This document shows, piece by piece, positions 14,644 through 22,656 of a stretch of DNA of 28,294 bases (positions are counted from its first letter, which is position 1; the number at the start of each line of letters is the position of its first letter). The translations under genes were made by a program, and so were the position numbers. Below the pieces are notes generated by a model that saw only the letters and a program-made list of their open reading frames with translations, did no database searches and was not told the origin of the DNA. This DNA comes from SHYQ01 sp041674525 (lineage in GTDB: Bacteria; Chloroflexota; Dehalococcoidia; UBA2979), in the NCBI GenBank assembly GCA_041674525.1, contig JBAYVN010000027.1:1-28294 (forward strand), in the 5' to 3' direction.

Positions 14644-14667
14644 CCGCCGCTGCCTCGCCAGCGGCGG
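14644..14667 (+). promoter_or_regulatory. Leader hairpin directly before the EPS operon
   Basis: CCGCCGCTG (14644-14652), a 6-base loop and CAGCGGCGG (14659-14667) form a perfect 9-bp stem ending about 10 bases before the first ATG of the operon. It would cover the ribosome-binding region or pause transcription. I see no match to a known cyclic di-GMP riboswitch core. Confidence 0.4.
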
Positions 14668-14677
14668 TGTGGCGGGG

Positions 14678-15829
14678 ATGACCGCCCGCGAGGAGGACCC
14701 TGGCCCGGTGCCCACGGACCACGCCTACACGCTTGCGGTGAGCGGCTCCGCCGATCAGGCGGAGTTGCTGGCGTTCGCCGCCGAGCTGGAGGCGAAGCCC
14801 GGGATCGTGGAGATGTCGCTGGTCCGTGCGGAGGGCGCGATCGGCGTGTTCAACGTCGTCGCCGCCAGCCGCGACGTGCTCCTCGCCGCCTGCCGGTCCG
14901 TCGAGGGCTTCTCGGTGGTCCCCGAAACCGACGAGGCGTACGCGGACATCCTGGAGGTCAACGTCCAGCGGCTGTCCGTCGCGATGCCGCTCACTCCCCA
15001 GCGCTCCGAGGCGCTGGCGCGGCTGGAGCGTCGTGCTCAGGCGCCGGGCGAGGGCGAACTGCGCCACCGCGTCCGCCTGCGCATCTTCGGCCGTGGCCGG
15101 TTCGATGGCGCCGCCGCGCCGCCGCCGCTGCAGGAGCGTCCCGCTGCCCCGGTGCCCGAAGCGACGCGCATCGAGCTCTCGGCGCCGCTCCCACCCTCGG
15201 AGACGCCCGCGCCTCCGCCGGGGTCACCGCCCGAGCCGCGCCTCGAGCCCGCGGTGCGCGACATCGCGCCGCCCTCCGCAGCCGTGCCGGTCGCACCCGC
15301 GCCGTCCGTACCCGTGCCGGACGGACCCGGGCCGGCCGTCCCAGAGCTGCCGCCGCGCGAGTCACTGGCGACCGAGTCACTGCCGACCGGGCCCGCGCTC
15401 GCGAGCTTCGACCGGGTGCCACCAGCGGCCCCGCCGCCGCCCGACGAGCTGCTCCCGCTGCCGGTTCCGGAATGGTCGCGGGAGCCCTCCCCGCCCGCGG
15501 TCCGCGTGTCCGAGGAGGCGCCCCGGCGCGAAGTGGTGCGGGCGGACGCACGTCCCGGCGGCGCCGCGCCGCTGCGGGAGCACCTGATGCTCGTCGTCTA
15601 CCCGTTCCGGTCGTTCGAGAAGGTGAACGAGTTCCAGGATCAGCTCGCGACGCTGGAGGGGGTGATCAACCTGAAGGTCGGGCGGTTCTACCGCGGTGCG
15701 CTGCAGCTGAAGGTGGACTACGAGGGGATCATCCCCCTGACGCGCCGCCTGCGTGAGCTGAAGGACTTCACGCCCGTGGCGATGAACCAGCCGGACGACC
15801 AGACGATCGAGATCACGCTCGAAGGGTGA
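14678..15829 (+). CDS. Two-domain ferredoxin-like protein with proline-rich linker (EPS operon gene A)
   Basis: A 383-residue protein without signal peptide or membrane helix; I do not recognise a named family. An N-terminal domain (about 17-97) and a C-terminal domain (about 302-383) share the pattern: beta strand, F-x-x-x-L helix, GV/GI, strand, basic-x-x-x-Gly, strand, helix, F-x-V, strand. This is a ferredoxin-like beta-alpha-beta-beta-alpha-beta unit. They are joined by a disordered Pro/Ala-rich linker (about 140-290). The C-terminal copy has GVINLKVGRFYRGALQLKVDY and the N-terminal copy GIVEMSLVRAEGAIGVFNVV. An adaptor or scaffold of the synthase is the best guess. The ATG at 14678 is used; a GTG 9 bases earlier is possible. 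Gene B starts 2 bases after the stop. Confidence 0.75.
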   Translation: MTAREEDPGPVPTDHAYTLAVSGSADQAELLAFAAELEAKPGIVEMSLVRAEGAIGVFNVVAASRDVLLAACRSVEGFSVVPETDEAYADILEVNVQRLSVAMPLTPQRSEALARLERRAQAPGEGELRHRVRLRIFGRGRFDGAAAPPPLQERPAAPVPEATRIELSAPLPPSETPAPPPGSPPEPRLEPAVRDIAPPSAAVPVAPAPSVPVPDGPGPAVPELPPRESLATESLPTGPALASFDRVPPAAPPPPDELLPLPVPEWSREPSPPAVRVSEEAPRREVVRADARPGGAAPLREHLMLVVYPFRSFEKVNEFQDQLATLEGVINLKVGRFYRGALQLKVDYEGIIPLTRRLRELKDFTPVAMNQPDDQTIEITLEG

Positions 15830-15831
15830 CC

Positions 15832-16095
15832 ATGCTGGCAAACGATGAGCGACGGGGACCGTCGGGCATCATTCCTCGGGTCAGGATCACCGGCATTGTG
15901 CGTGCGGCGCTGGTGTTCTGGATCCTCGTGCGCGTGACCTTCTTCACGGCGCTCTGGCTCGCTGTGCTGCTGTTCGCCTATCTCGGGTACTTCACCTTCT
16001 CGTTCCTCTTCTTCCTCGCGGCGCTCGCGCTCGTCAGCACCATCAGCGGGCTCTCGTGGGTGCGCCGCGTCCGCGCGTGGCTGACCGGCCGGTAG
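15832..16095 (+). CDS. Small two-helix membrane protein (EPS operon gene B)
   Basis: An 87-residue protein with a basic N-terminus (residues 1-24), two closely spaced hydrophobic helices (about 25-50 and 54-72) and a basic tail (VRRVRAWLTGR). No family is recognised. Such small proteins commonly stabilise or anchor polysaccharide synthases, but that is inference from position. The ATG at 15832 has GAAGGG 5 bases upstream. It lies 2 bases after gene A and 7 bases before the synthase gene, so it belongs to the operon. Confidence 0.72.
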   Translation: MLANDERRGPSGIIPRVRITGIVRAALVFWILVRVTFFTALWLAVLLFAYLGYFTFSFLFFLAALALVSTISGLSWVRRVRAWLTGR

Positions 16096-16102
16096 GCGGC
16101 GC

Positions 16103-19100
16103 ATGACGACGCCCGCTCGCTCGGCTGCTGGCCTCGCCGATCGATACCTCCCCGTGAGCCGCGCGCGCATCGGCCGCGCCTTCGTGGAGCTGGCCGGCAT
16201 CGAGTTCTGCCGCACGCACCGCATCTGCCCGCTGTGGCGCGAGCACGGCGAGCTGGTGGTTGCGACGTCCCGGACGACCGCTGCGGTCGCACTCCACGAG
16301 CTGGAGCAGCGCCTCCGCCAGCGCGTCACGGTGCGGCCCAGCGGGAGCGGCGAGATCGCGATCGCGATCGCGAGCGCCCTCGGCGAGGAGGCGGCGCCCG
16401 TCGATCGCCGCAGTGCGCTCGCCGATGTGCTGATGTCCATGGCGCTGGTTACCGCACCGGTCGCCACGGCGTACGCGCTTGCCGCGGTCGACGAGCCCTA
16501 CCTTGGCGCCTCGCTGGTGGAGGCGAAGCTGATCACGGAGGCCGAGCGGCGCGAGGCGCTGGGGATTGCGTTCCACCTGCCGGGGGCGGACATCGAGGCC
16601 CGGCCGCCCACGCCGGGCCTGCGCGCGCTCATCGGACTGCTGCTCGCGTTCCCGGAGGACCTCGCGCCGCTGTGGATCGCGGGGGGTGACCTCTTCCTCG
16701 GGTGCCTGGAGCCGCCGGCCACGTTCACCGTGCGGCGCATCGAGGATGTGCTGGGGCTCCGCGTGCAGCCCGTGCTCGTCGCACCCGGGCAGTTGCGCGC
16801 CCTCCGCCCGGACCCGGCGCCTCCGCGTGCGCGCGCTGCGGTGGACGTCCCGCACGCGCTGCTGGCCGCCGGGCTCGTCAACTCCACCATGGTCGCGGAC
16901 GCGCGGCGGGTGGCGGCGCACACGCGCGAGCCGGTCGGCTCGGTGCTGCAGCGGCTCGCCGGGCTGTCCCGCGATCAGATCGACGTCGCGCTGGCTGCGC
17001 GCTCCGGGCTCGATCAGTTGCTCGCCGGCGACGTCGAGGCGCGCGCGGCCGCGCTGCTCCCGGCACCAATGGTCCGCGGCCTGGGCGCGCTCCCGGCGCG
17101 GCTGGAGGGCCGCCGCGTCGTCGTGGCGATGCTCGATCCGTGGGACGAGGCGCTTCGCCTGGGGCTCGCGGTCGTGCTCGGGCGCGAGGTGCGACCCGCG
17201 CTGATCAGCGCGGGCGAGCTCGCAACTGCGCTTGCTGCCGTCGAGGCCGCGGCGACGCCGCCGGGGGCCGCCGAGCGATCGGTCCGCCTGCTCCTGGAGG
17301 CGAGCTTCCTCACGTTCGACCAGGTGCGTGCGCGCGACATCGCGGTGGGCCGGCCGACGCCCGAGGTTGTGGACGCGATGCTGGAGATGCTCGACGAGTA
17401 CCAGCGCGCCGACGCCATCGCGCTCGACGCCGGGCTGCCGCGTGTGCGCCACCTCGTCCTGCACCGCGACGAGGCAGCCGCGGGTGTGCTGGAGGCGCAT
17501 CCCGGCGTCACGGCCGGCCTGCCGCTGTGGCGGGATGACGACGTGGTCACGGTCGCCGTCGCTTCCCCGGCGGATGCCGGCATGCTGCCGCCGCGTGCTG
17601 GCACGCTGCGTTGCGCGATCGCCGCGCCGTCCGAGATCGCGGCGGCCGAGGAGGCGTGGGCCGCGCTGGAAGGGGAGCCCCCCGGCGACGTGGAGCTAGC
17701 GTTCGGACGGGTGCTGGAGTTGCGGCAGGGACTGCGCCGCGTTCAGGTGATGGACCTCTTCCACCGTATCCACGACCGCGACGCGCTGCCGATGGACATG
17801 GCGGTGGCGGAGCTGCGCGCGATGACGCCCGCCGAGACGTGTGCCGCGTTCGCGGAGATCCTGCACACGGAGCCGGTGAGCCTCCGCCGCGGCGAGCGGC
17901 TGGAGACGGAGTCGCACGCCGCCGCCACCGGCCTGCGCCGGGATCTCCACGATCCGGTCGACCACGAGATCGCCCGCATGCTGACGCTCGAGCAGTCCGA
18001 TGAGCTCGGCGCGCTGCCGTTTGCGCGCGTGCGCGGCGTCCTGCAGGTCGCGATGGCGGACCCGCTGTCCTCGCCGGTGATCGCGCGGCTGGAGCGGTTG
18101 CTCCACGAGCGCTTCATCCCGCGGCCGGCATGGCGCGCGGAGATCCGCGAGGCGGCACGCCGCGTCTACGGCACCGCCTCCGTGGGGGAGCTCCTGCTGG
18201 AGCAGGGCCTGATCACCACGGAGCAGCTCACCGAGGCGTTGATGAGCGTGGAGCAGACGAATGTCACCCTCCCGGAGGCCCTGCTCTCGCTGCGGACGGT
18301 CTCCGAGGAGGAGATCGGCGAACGCCTGGCGCAGCAGTACGGCCTGCCGTTCTTCACGATTCGCGGCGTGGACCTCGACCCGGCGGTGACCGCGCTGCTG
18401 CCCGAGGTCCTGGCGCGGGAGCGCCAGATGCTGCCGATCGCGCTCGACGCCGGGGGCACGGTCACCGTGGCGATGCACGACCCTTCGAACGAGGAGGCGA
18501 TGGAGGAGGCGCGCCGCATCATGGGACGCCCGGTCCGCTTCACGATCACCACGCGCACGGACATCCGCGACGCCCTGGAGCGCCTGTACCACCTGGACTA
18601 CCTGGAGATCTCGGCAGCGGGCCTGCGCATGGCCTCGCCGGAGAACTCCGCGTACAAGGTCGTCACGCGGCCGCAGAAGGTGGTGCTGATTGGGACGCTG
18701 GTCGCACTCATCGCGCTGGGCATCCGCTGGCCGATCGGGACCGCCTCGGCGATCCTGACGCTCGCCACCGGCTTCTACATCTGCTTCTCGATGTACAAGT
18801 TCTACCTGATCATCCGCTCGCTCTCGCACGACTTCGAGGTGGAGGTCACCGAGGCGCAGATGGCGGCGCTCAACGATCGCGACCTGCCGGTCTACACCAT
18901 CCTCATCCCGCTGTACCACGAATCGGCCGTGCTCCCGATCCTCACGCGGAGCCTGGAGCGGATGGACTACCCGAAGGAGAAGCTGGACGTGAAGCTCCTC
19001 CTGGAGGAGGACGACACCGAGACGATCGCTGTCGCGCGCGCCTCGCGGCTGCCGCCGTACTTCGACATCACGATCGTGCCCAACGGGCAGCCGAAGGGGA

Positions 19101-20044
19101 AGCCGAAGGCGTGCAACTACGGCCTCCTCCACTCGCGCGGCGAGTACGCGGTGATCTACGACGCCGAGGACGTCCCCGACCCGGACCAGCTCAAGCGCGT
19201 GCTGGTGGCGTTCTACAACTCGCCGGATCACGTGGTGTGCGTGCAGGCGAAGCTCTCCTACTACAACCGCAACCAGAACGTCCTGACCCAGTGGTTCACC
19301 GCCGAGTACGCGCTCTGGTTCGACCTGCTGCTGCCGGGCCTGGATGCCTCGGGCGCGCCGATCCCGCTCGGCGGCACGTCCAACCACTTCAAGCTGCGCG
19401 CGCTGATCGACGCGGGCGCGTGGGACCCGTTCAACGTCACGGAGGACGCCGACCTGGGCCTGCGCATCTTCAAGATCGGGGGCAGCACCGCCGTGGTGGA
19501 CTCCACCACGTACGAGGAGGCGAACTCCGTCGTCGACAACTGGATCCGGCAGCGGTCCCGCTGGGTGAAGGGGTACATCCAGACGTACCTGGTCCACATG
19601 CGGCACCCGATCGACCTCTGGCGGAGCCTGGGCACCGGCGGGTTCCTGTCGTTCCAGCTGGTGATCGGTGGGACCGTCTTCAGCTTCCTGTTCAACCCGA
19701 TCCTGTGGGGCGTCACCGCGCTGTGGTTCACCACGAAGTGGGCGGTGATCCAGGAGCTCTTCCCGCCGGCCGTCTACTACCTCGGGGCCATCTCGCTGTA
19801 CGTGGGGAACTTCGCGTTCGCGTACATGAACGTTGCGGGGTGCCTGCGGCGGCGGTACTACCCGCTGGTGAAGTGGGCGCTGCTGTCGCCGGTGTACTGG
19901 GTGCTGATGTCCATCGCCGCGTGGAAGGGCTTCCTCCAGCTCTTCTACCGGCCGTTCTACTGGGAGAAGACGGTGCACGGCCTCGCGGACAAGAGCAGCC
20001 TCGAGGGCCTCGCGCGGCTCACCGAGCGCGCCGAGCGGCCCTAG
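16103..20044 (+). CDS. MshEN-array/GT2 fusion, candidate c-di-GMP-controlled polysaccharide synthase (gene C)
   Basis: A 1313-residue protein. Residues about 1-690 hold around five degenerate MshEN (GspE N-terminal) modules: YLGASLVEAKLITEAE near 133, RVVVAMLDPWDEAL near 338, VLQVAMADPLSS near 646. A well-kept module follows at about 691-830 (SVGELLLEQGLITTEQL, then IGERLAQQYGLPF, VTVAMHDPSNEEA). Two helices (about 858-902) precede a processive GT2 domain: ILIPLYHES, EEDD (969-971), DAEDVPD (D1020, D1023), TED (1113-1115) and QRSRW (1150-1154). Four or more helices follow. No PilZ domain is present. In E. coli NfrB an MshEN-type domain fused to a GT2 gives cyclic di-GMP control; here the array is N-terminal and multiplied. 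The sugar is unknown. Confidence 0.88.
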   Translation: MTTPARSAAGLADRYLPVSRARIGRAFVELAGIEFCRTHRICPLWREHGELVVATSRTTAAVALHELEQRLRQRVTVRPSGSGEIAIAIASALGEEAAPVDRRSALADVLMSMALVTAPVATAYALAAVDEPYLGASLVEAKLITEAERREALGIAFHLPGADIEARPPTPGLRALIGLLLAFPEDLAPLWIAGGDLFLGCLEPPATFTVRRIEDVLGLRVQPVLVAPGQLRALRPDPAPPRARAAVDVPHALLAAGLVNSTMVADARRVAAHTREPVGSVLQRLAGLSRDQIDVALAARSGLDQLLAGDVEARAAALLPAPMVRGLGALPARLEGRRVVVAMLDPWDEALRLGLAVVLGREVRPALISAGELATALAAVEAAATPPGAAERSVRLLLEASFLTFDQVRARDIAVGRPTPEVVDAMLEMLDEYQRADAIALDAGLPRVRHLVLHRDEAAAGVLEAHPGVTAGLPLWRDDDVVTVAVASPADAGMLPPRAGTLRCAIAAPSEIAAAEEAWAALEGEPPGDVELAFGRVLELRQGLRRVQVMDLFHRIHDRDALPMDMAVAELRAMTPAETCAAFAEILHTEPVSLRRGERLETESHAAATGLRRDLHDPVDHEIARMLTLEQSDELGALPFARVRGVLQVAMADPLSSPVIARLERLLHERFIPRPAWRAEIREAARRVYGTASVGELLLEQGLITTEQLTEALMSVEQTNVTLPEALLSLRTVSEEEIGERLAQQYGLPFFTIRGVDLDPAVTALLPEVLARERQMLPIALDAGGTVTVAMHDPSNEEAMEEARRIMGRPVRFTITTRTDIRDALERLYHLDYLEISAAGLRMASPENSAYKVVTRPQKVVLIGTLVALIALGIRWPIGTASAILTLATGFYICFSMYKFYLIIRSLSHDFEVEVTEAQMAALNDRDLPVYTILIPLYHESAVLPILTRSLERMDYPKEKLDVKLLLEEDDTETIAVARASRLPPYFDITIVPNGQPKGKPKACNYGLLHSRGEYAVIYDAEDVPDPDQLKRVLVAFYNSPDHVVCVQAKLSYYNRNQNVLTQWFTAEYALWFDLLLPGLDASGAPIPLGGTSNHFKLRALIDAGAWDPFNVTEDADLGLRIFKIGGSTAVVDSTTYEEANSVVDNWIRQRSRWVKGYIQTYLVHMRHPIDLWRSLGTGGFLSFQLVIGGTVFSFLFNPILWGVTALWFTTKWAVIQELFPPAVYYLGAISLYVGNFAFAYMNVAGCLRRRYYPLVKWALLSPVYWVLMSIAAWKGFLQLFYRPFYWEKTVHGLADKSSLEGLARLTERAERP

Positions 20045-21678
20045 TGGCGCTCCGTGCGCCCCGCTTCGCCCGCCGAGAGGCCCCGCGCGAGGCGCGGACG
20101 CAGGGCCTGCGCGTGGGGGCGCGGCACGCGGCGGCGCTCACCGTCTCAGGCATCTACCTGGTCGCGTCGATGCTAGTCGCCGGCGGCCTGCACCTGCCGT
20201 CCACGGAGGCCGTGTCGCGCACGGTGCACCTGTCGCTGCTGGCGGCGGGGCCGCAGCCGTCCGCGCTGGCGCTGGGCGTGGATCGGCCGCCGCTGCTGTC
20301 GTTCCTGGCGCTGCCGCTGGCGCTGGTCCCCGCACTGCGTGTGCACGGGCTGGCGGCGGCGCTGGCCACGGCGGCCCTCGGGGGGCTCGCCGTGCTCGTG
20401 GCTGCCGGGCTGGCGCGCTGGGCGTCCATGGGCCGCGCGACCACGGTTCTGTACGTCACCGCGTTCGCTCTGCACCCGCTGCTGGTGTACAGCGGCGCCA
20501 TCGGGCTGCCCGAGGCGCTCTACGCGGTCGTGCTGCTGGGCGCGTTCGGCCAGTTCCTGCGCTGGCTGCGCGTGGAGGCGACCGCCCCCGTGGTGAGCGC
20601 CGGGGCATGGATGGGGCTCGCGTTCCTCCTGCACTACGACTCGCTCTGGGTGGTCGCCGCGATGGCGATCGCGTACTACCGCGTGGCGCGCGCGCGTGGC
20701 GGCCCGGTGGAGGGCACGGACGCGGCGCAGGCCACGCTCGCGGCGTTCGTCACGCCGGTGGTGTTCGTGGCAGGGTTGTGGGCGCTTGTCTGCTGGTTCG
20801 CCACCGGCGACCCGTTCGCGTTCATCGAGGCGGCGTCGCGCCTGAGCGCGTTCCGCGGGGACGAGCCGGAGATCCTGCGGCTCATGCAGGGCATGCGCGG
20901 CAACCTGCCGGAGGTCGCCGCGTGGTTCGGACACTGGACGCTGGCGTTCGGGATGCCCTCGGCGATCGCGATCGCCGCGCTGGGCGTGCTCGCGCTCGCG
21001 CGCCGTCGTGGCGAGCCGCTGCGGCTGGCGCTGGTGCTCGCGTCCGTCGCGTTGCCGGAGACCGTCGCGCTGCTCGCGGGCCACGGCCAACCGCGCGCGC
21101 CTCACCTGTTCGCGCTGGTGGTTCCCGCCTTCGTCGCACTGGCCTACGCGGGATCGATCACCAGCGGCGAGGCGGTCCCGGTGTTCACGACGCGGCACCG
21201 GCGGCATCGTGTGCGCCTCGCCGCGATCACCCTGCTGCTGGCGATCGCCTCGCTCGCCACGGCCGCGGCGATCCCGGCGCTGCCGCGCACCGATCCTCCG
21301 GGACCGCTGCTGCTGGAGCGCGCGCTCGCCGGAGGACCGGCGGAGGCGCCCGAGGACGTGCGCCGCGTCGCCGTGTGGCTGAACGAGCACGCCGGGGCGG
21401 CCGACGTGATCGCCGATGCGGAGCGCGCGGCTCCCGTGATCATGGAGAGCGGCCGGTACGAGCTGTTCCGCACCCCGCTGAGCACGGGAGGCGAGGCCGC
21501 TGCGTTCGACCCGTACGGGCAGGCCACGTACCTCCTCGTCCGCCGTCCGCTGGAGGGCGCGGCGGACGACCTCATCGAACGCGCGCATCCGCGGCTGTAT
21601 TCTCAGGGTGCCGCGTATGCGACGCTCGCGTTCGAGGCGGGGGAGTACCGGGTGTATCGCGTGGAATCGAACCGCTAG
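20044..21678 (+). CDS. Divergent GT-C-like membrane protein (EPS operon gene D)
   Basis: A 544-residue polytopic membrane protein with about 10-12 helices and a soluble C-terminal region (about 430-544). It resembles the two GT-C-like proteins at 9730-13155 in layout and in the first loop: TEAVSRT (E55) aligns with their TDAVSRT (D71). The NPMTxYYAV and GGSFGWLRFF motifs have decayed (HPLLVYSGAIGLPEA). The conserved acidic residue suggests that glycosyl transfer is retained, but this is less certain than for the paralogues. The GTG start overlaps the synthase stop (TAGTG), giving translational coupling. It may modify the growing polysaccharide or make a lipid-linked primer. Confidence 0.75.
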   Translation: MALRAPRFARREAPREARTQGLRVGARHAAALTVSGIYLVASMLVAGGLHLPSTEAVSRTVHLSLLAAGPQPSALALGVDRPPLLSFLALPLALVPALRVHGLAAALATAALGGLAVLVAAGLARWASMGRATTVLYVTAFALHPLLVYSGAIGLPEALYAVVLLGAFGQFLRWLRVEATAPVVSAGAWMGLAFLLHYDSLWVVAAMAIAYYRVARARGGPVEGTDAAQATLAAFVTPVVFVAGLWALVCWFATGDPFAFIEAASRLSAFRGDEPEILRLMQGMRGNLPEVAAWFGHWTLAFGMPSAIAIAALGVLALARRRGEPLRLALVLASVALPETVALLAGHGQPRAPHLFALVVPAFVALAYAGSITSGEAVPVFTTRHRRHRVRLAAITLLLAIASLATAAAIPALPRTDPPGPLLLERALAGGPAEAPEDVRRVAVWLNEHAGAADVIADAERAAPVIMESGRYELFRTPLSTGGEAAAFDPYGQATYLLVRRPLEGAADDLIERAHPRLYSQGAAYATLAFEAGEYRVYRVESNR

Positions 21679-21688
21679 GGGGACGTGG

Positions 21689-22555
21689 ATGGGCCCGGCG
21701 ACCCAGACCCTCTCGGCCTGGCTGGTCCTCCTCGTGGGCTGGATGATAGCCGTTGCCGGCGCGATCGCGATCTTCGACCCCGGCACCGACACCGCGATCA
21801 TGGCGCTGGTGCTGCTCATCGCCGTCGCGGGGCTGGCGATCCTCCGTCCGTTCGAGGCGGCGTACGTGCCGGTGACCGTGGTCGCTGTGCTGGCATACGT
21901 GACGGTGCAGGCCCTGCGCGCCTCCAACGCCGGGCCGAACGGGGCGCTCCTGTATCTCCCCGCGGCCAGCGTCGGCGCCCTGGGCATCGTGGCCGCGGCG
22001 ATCATGGCGGACCAGGTGCGACGCCACATCGGCGGTCTGGACGAGGAGCTGATCGCGCGTGGGCGCGTGATCGAGGAGCTCCAGCTCATCGATCCGGCCA
22101 CCGGCGCGTACCGCCGTCCTCACGGCTACCGGATGATCGAGGAGGAGATCGAGCGCGGCCAGCGCTATGCCACGGACTTCTCGCTGGCGCTGCTGAGCGC
22201 GGACAACTGGGATCAGGTGCAGGATCTGCGCGGCCCCGAGGGGGCGCAGGAGCTCATGGTGCGGCTGGCGCACCGCTATGCCGAGAGCCTGCGCGCGTCC
22301 GACCGGCTGATTCACTTCGGCGGCGGGGAGTTCCTGGTGCTCCTGGTGGAGACCGGGATGGACACCGCGCAGGCCGTCGCGGAGAAGCTGTGCGAAGCCG
22401 CCGAGGACGTGATCCCCGTGCCGGTGCGCGCCGGCGTCTCGTCGTTCCCCACGAGCGAGGTCACCGCCTCCGGGCTGATCGCGGAGGCGCAGTCGGCGCT
22501 GGAGTTCGCTCGCGCCGCGCGCGTGCCGGTCGCGGGGCCGGACCTGCTGGCGTAG
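21689..22555 (+). CDS. Membrane protein with degenerate GGDEF domain (EPS operon gene E)
   Basis: A 288-residue protein. Three or four hydrophobic segments (about 8-110) are followed by a helical linker and a GGDEF-fold domain (about 132-285). The domain opens LIDPATGAYRRPHGYRMIEEEIERG, equivalent to the D-x-LTGL-x-NR start of diguanylate cyclases. The signature reads HFGGGEF (GGGEF at 211-215), so the acidic third residue is lost. The usual metal-site Asp in the first strand and the substrate-binding Asn-Asp-x-x-GH stretch are also missing. The domain is therefore probably inactive as a cyclase and may act as a nucleotide-binding or structural receptor. The ATG at 21689 follows a G-rich site (AGGGGGA). 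It starts 10 bases after gene D. Confidence 0.82.
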   Translation: MGPATQTLSAWLVLLVGWMIAVAGAIAIFDPGTDTAIMALVLLIAVAGLAILRPFEAAYVPVTVVAVLAYVTVQALRASNAGPNGALLYLPAASVGALGIVAAAIMADQVRRHIGGLDEELIARGRVIEELQLIDPATGAYRRPHGYRMIEEEIERGQRYATDFSLALLSADNWDQVQDLRGPEGAQELMVRLAHRYAESLRASDRLIHFGGGEFLVLLVETGMDTAQAVAEKLCEAAEDVIPVPVRAGVSSFPTSEVTASGLIAEAQSALEFARAARVPVAGPDLLA

Positions 22556-22604
22556 TGCCGCGCGAGGCAGTGCCGAGCCGCTTCGATCACCGGTTCTCTA
22601 CCCT

Positions 22605-22656
22605 CGCTTCACCCTGAATGCAGCAAACCCCTGTGTTAGTGTTTGGCGGTGAAGCG
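22605..22656 (+). promoter_or_regulatory. 9-bp inverted repeat enclosing the bcsB-like start codon
   Basis: CGCTTCACC (22605-22613) is the exact reverse complement of GGTGAAGCG (22648-22656), which contains the GTG start of the BcsB-like gene. In RNA this would form a 9-bp stem with a 34-base loop and hide the start. There is no Shine-Dalgarno-like sequence in front of this GTG. Confidence 0.35.

Noticed and set aside
17696..19978. A 760-codon minus-strand open frame opposite the synthase gene
   Set aside because: Same reason: shadow of the GT2/MshEN gene with biased, low-information composition and no family signature.
16103..20044. A type II secretion/type IV pilus ATPase, suggested by the MshEN modules
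   Set aside because: No Walker A, Walker B or His-box ATPase core follows the MshEN part; a GT2 domain with QRSRW follows instead.
16103..20044. A conventional cellulose synthase BcsA
   Set aside because: The GT2 core is similar but there is no C-terminal PilZ domain, no bcsZ or bcsC-like gene is in the window, and sugar specificity cannot be read, so I do not call it cellulose.
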